NCBI GenBank assembly: GCA_017616925.1
Contig: JAFZXG010000008.1
Span: 1-7,256 of the forward strand
Length of the DNA stretch: 7,256 nt
From: Clostridia bacterium
GTDB taxonomy: Bacteria; Bacillota; Clostridia; Christensenellales; Borkfalkiaceae
Direction of reading: 5' to 3'
Shown here in pieces: positions 6,081 through 7,256 of the stretch. The notes under the pieces are model-generated. The model worked only from the letters and a program-made list of their open reading frames with translations. It was not told where the DNA came from and searched no databases. The position numbers and the translations under genes are program-made. Numbering within the stretch: position 1 is the first letter of the stretch; the number at the start of each line of letters is the position of its first letter.

Positions 6081-7256
6081 ATGCAGGCAAAATACACCGT
6101 ACTCGGTATGATGTGTACGAACTGTTCTTCGGGAATAGAACGCGCAGTCGGAAAACTTAACGTCGAAAATGTGACCGTATCGCTTTTAGAAAAAGAGATG
6201 ACGGTAGAGTTCGATCCCGACAAAACGAGTGAAAAGGAAATAATTTCCGCGGTAAAAAATCTCGGCTATAAGATATATAAAAAGGGCGAAAACAAAAAAG
6301 ACGACGTAAAAATATTAAAAGACCGTCTTATTATTTCTTTCGCGCTTTTACTGCCCCTGCTTTACTTTTCGATGGGCGGTATGATAGGGCTGCCCGTATT
6401 TTCCGAACTTGTAAACCATATTATAGAAGCGGCGTTCGCCGCGGTACTCGTCGTCGTGAACCGTAATTTCTTTATAAGCGGAACGAAAGCCGTAATAAGC
6501 CGTTCGGCGAATATGGATACGCTTATAACTTTAGGCGCGGGTTCGGCGTTTATCTACAGCGCGGTGGTAATGACCATCTCCGTATTAAACGGCACGCACC
6601 ATATTCACCTGTTTTTCGACGCGGTGGGTATGGTCTTTACCTTGGTAACGCTCGGCAAACTGCTCGAAGAACTGTCTAAAAGACGAACGGGCAGCGAGAT
6701 AGAAAAACTTTCCGCGCTTATTCCCGAAACGGTATCCGTCGTAAGAAACGGCGAGATCGAAACGGTAAGACTTCCCGAGTTAGAGACGGGGGATACGATA
6801 GTTCTTCGCGTCGGGGAATACTGTGCGGTGGACGGAGAAGTCGTTTCGGGACACGGAGTAGTCGATAATTCGGCGATAACGGGCGAGAGTCTGCCCGTAG
6901 AAACGTTCGTCGGCGAGAGAATAACTTCGGGTGCGATACTTAAAGACGGATATATAGAGATCCGCGCGGACAAGGTCGGCGAAGAGACCGTGTTTTCGAG
7001 AATAATAGACGCGGTCAAAAAGGCGGGCGCAAGTAAAGCACCCGTGCAGAAACTCGCGGACAGGATCGCCGCCGTATTCGTTCCCGTCGTGTTTTCGGTA
7101 GCCGTCGTCACTTTCGCCGTCTGGATGATAATTTCGGGCGATCTTTACACCGCGTTTAAGTTTGCGGTCGGCGTGCTTTTAGTATCCTGTCCCTGCGCTT
7201 TGGGGCTTGCCACCCCCATCGCGATCACCGTGGCTATGGGGAAGGGTGCGTCCTTA
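6081..7256 (+). CDS. copA: Copper-type P1B ATPase, N-terminal 392 residues (runs off right edge)
   Basis: This family uses ATP to move soft metal ions, usually Cu(I), out of the cytoplasm. The visible part starts with one heavy-metal-associated domain (residues 1 to about 68) with GMMCTNC, Cys12 and Cys15. Membrane helices follow from about residue 82, then ANMDTLITLG, a helix ending FTLVTLGKLLEE, the actuator domain with TGES (267-270), and a membrane segment with the ion-binding CPC motif (370-372) in SCPCALGLATPIAI. The DKTG phosphorylation site and ATP-binding domain lie beyond the window. The start ATG has AGGAG at 6072-6076, 4 nt upstream. CPC and the Cys pair fit Cu(I); residues in the last helices that separate Cu from Cd/Zn types are not visible, so copper specificity is likely but not proven. 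No CsoR or CopY gene is seen upstream. Confidence 0.93.
   Translation, partial: MQAKYTVLGMMCTNCSSGIERAVGKLNVENVTVSLLEKEMTVEFDPDKTSEKEIISAVKNLGYKIYKKGENKKDDVKILKDRLIISFALLLPLLYFSMGGMIGLPVFSELVNHIIEAAFAAVLVVVNRNFFISGTKAVISRSANMDTLITLGAGSAFIYSAVVMTISVLNGTHHIHLFFDAVGMVFTLVTLGKLLEELSKRRTGSEIEKLSALIPETVSVVRNGEIETVRLPELETGDTIVLRVGEYCAVDGEVVSGHGVVDNSAITGESLPVETFVGERITSGAILKDGYIEIRADKVGEETVFSRIIDAVKKAGASKAPVQKLADRIAAVFVPVVFSVAVVTFAVWMIISGDLYTAFKFAVGVLLVSCPCALGLATPIAITVAMGKGASL

Noticed and set aside
6605..7111. 168-codon open frame on the minus strand
   Set aside because: It is antisense to the ATPase, very rich in Ser and Thr, has no recognisable domain and is explained by the codon bias of the real gene.
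1..7256. CRISPR arrays, tRNA or rRNA genes, insertion sequences, attachment sites
   Set aside because: No repeat-spacer pattern, RNA gene signature, transposase or flanking repeats were seen; nearly all of the window is accounted for by the genes listed.

Overview
The window looks like a chromosomal piece of an uncultured member of the Bacillota, perhaps a gut Clostridia-type lineage. Strong GGAGG-type ribosome binding sites, consensus sigma-A-like promoters, a feoA-feoA-feoB-Cys-rich gene order and AT-rich intergenic DNA between mid-GC genes all point this way. This assignment is an inference with moderate to low confidence. All seven apparent genes are read with the standard bacterial code. 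TGG is used for Trp throughout, and TGA works as a normal stop at the end of the second feoA.

Layout, left to right. Positions 1-325 (minus) hold the N-terminal part of a glycerophosphodiester phosphodiesterase that runs off the left edge. An 87-bp divergent spacer carries a good promoter for lepA (413-2155, plus), which encodes the ribosomal GTPase EF4. The lepA frame is interrupted by a TGA; a further 22 codons in the same frame, up to a TAA at 2222-2224, encode what looks like the conserved LepA C-terminus. A GAAA-loop hairpin with a U-tract then ends the transcript. A TetR-family regulator (2277-2879, minus) converges on that terminator and is divergent from an iron-uptake operon.

The iron operon is feoA1 (3083-3295), feoA2 (3322-3558), feoB (3555-5861, ATGA overlap with feoA2) and a 55-residue FeoB-associated Cys-rich membrane protein (5863-6030). 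It starts from a near-consensus promoter (2975-3003) flanked by two similar 16-bp palindromes, RTGAA-N6-TTCAY. After a strong hairpin that lacks a U-tract comes a copper-type P1B ATPase (6081 to the right edge), truncated before its phosphorylation site.

How the genes fit together: the feo block is a ferrous iron importer with accessory proteins. The divergent TetR protein is the obvious local candidate for binding the paired palindromes, which would be an alternative to Fur or DtxR control. The ATPase could be co-transcribed, joining Fe(II) import to Cu(I) export. The two observations most worth following up are the in-frame TGA in lepA and the paired, covarying operator-like dyads around the feo promoter.
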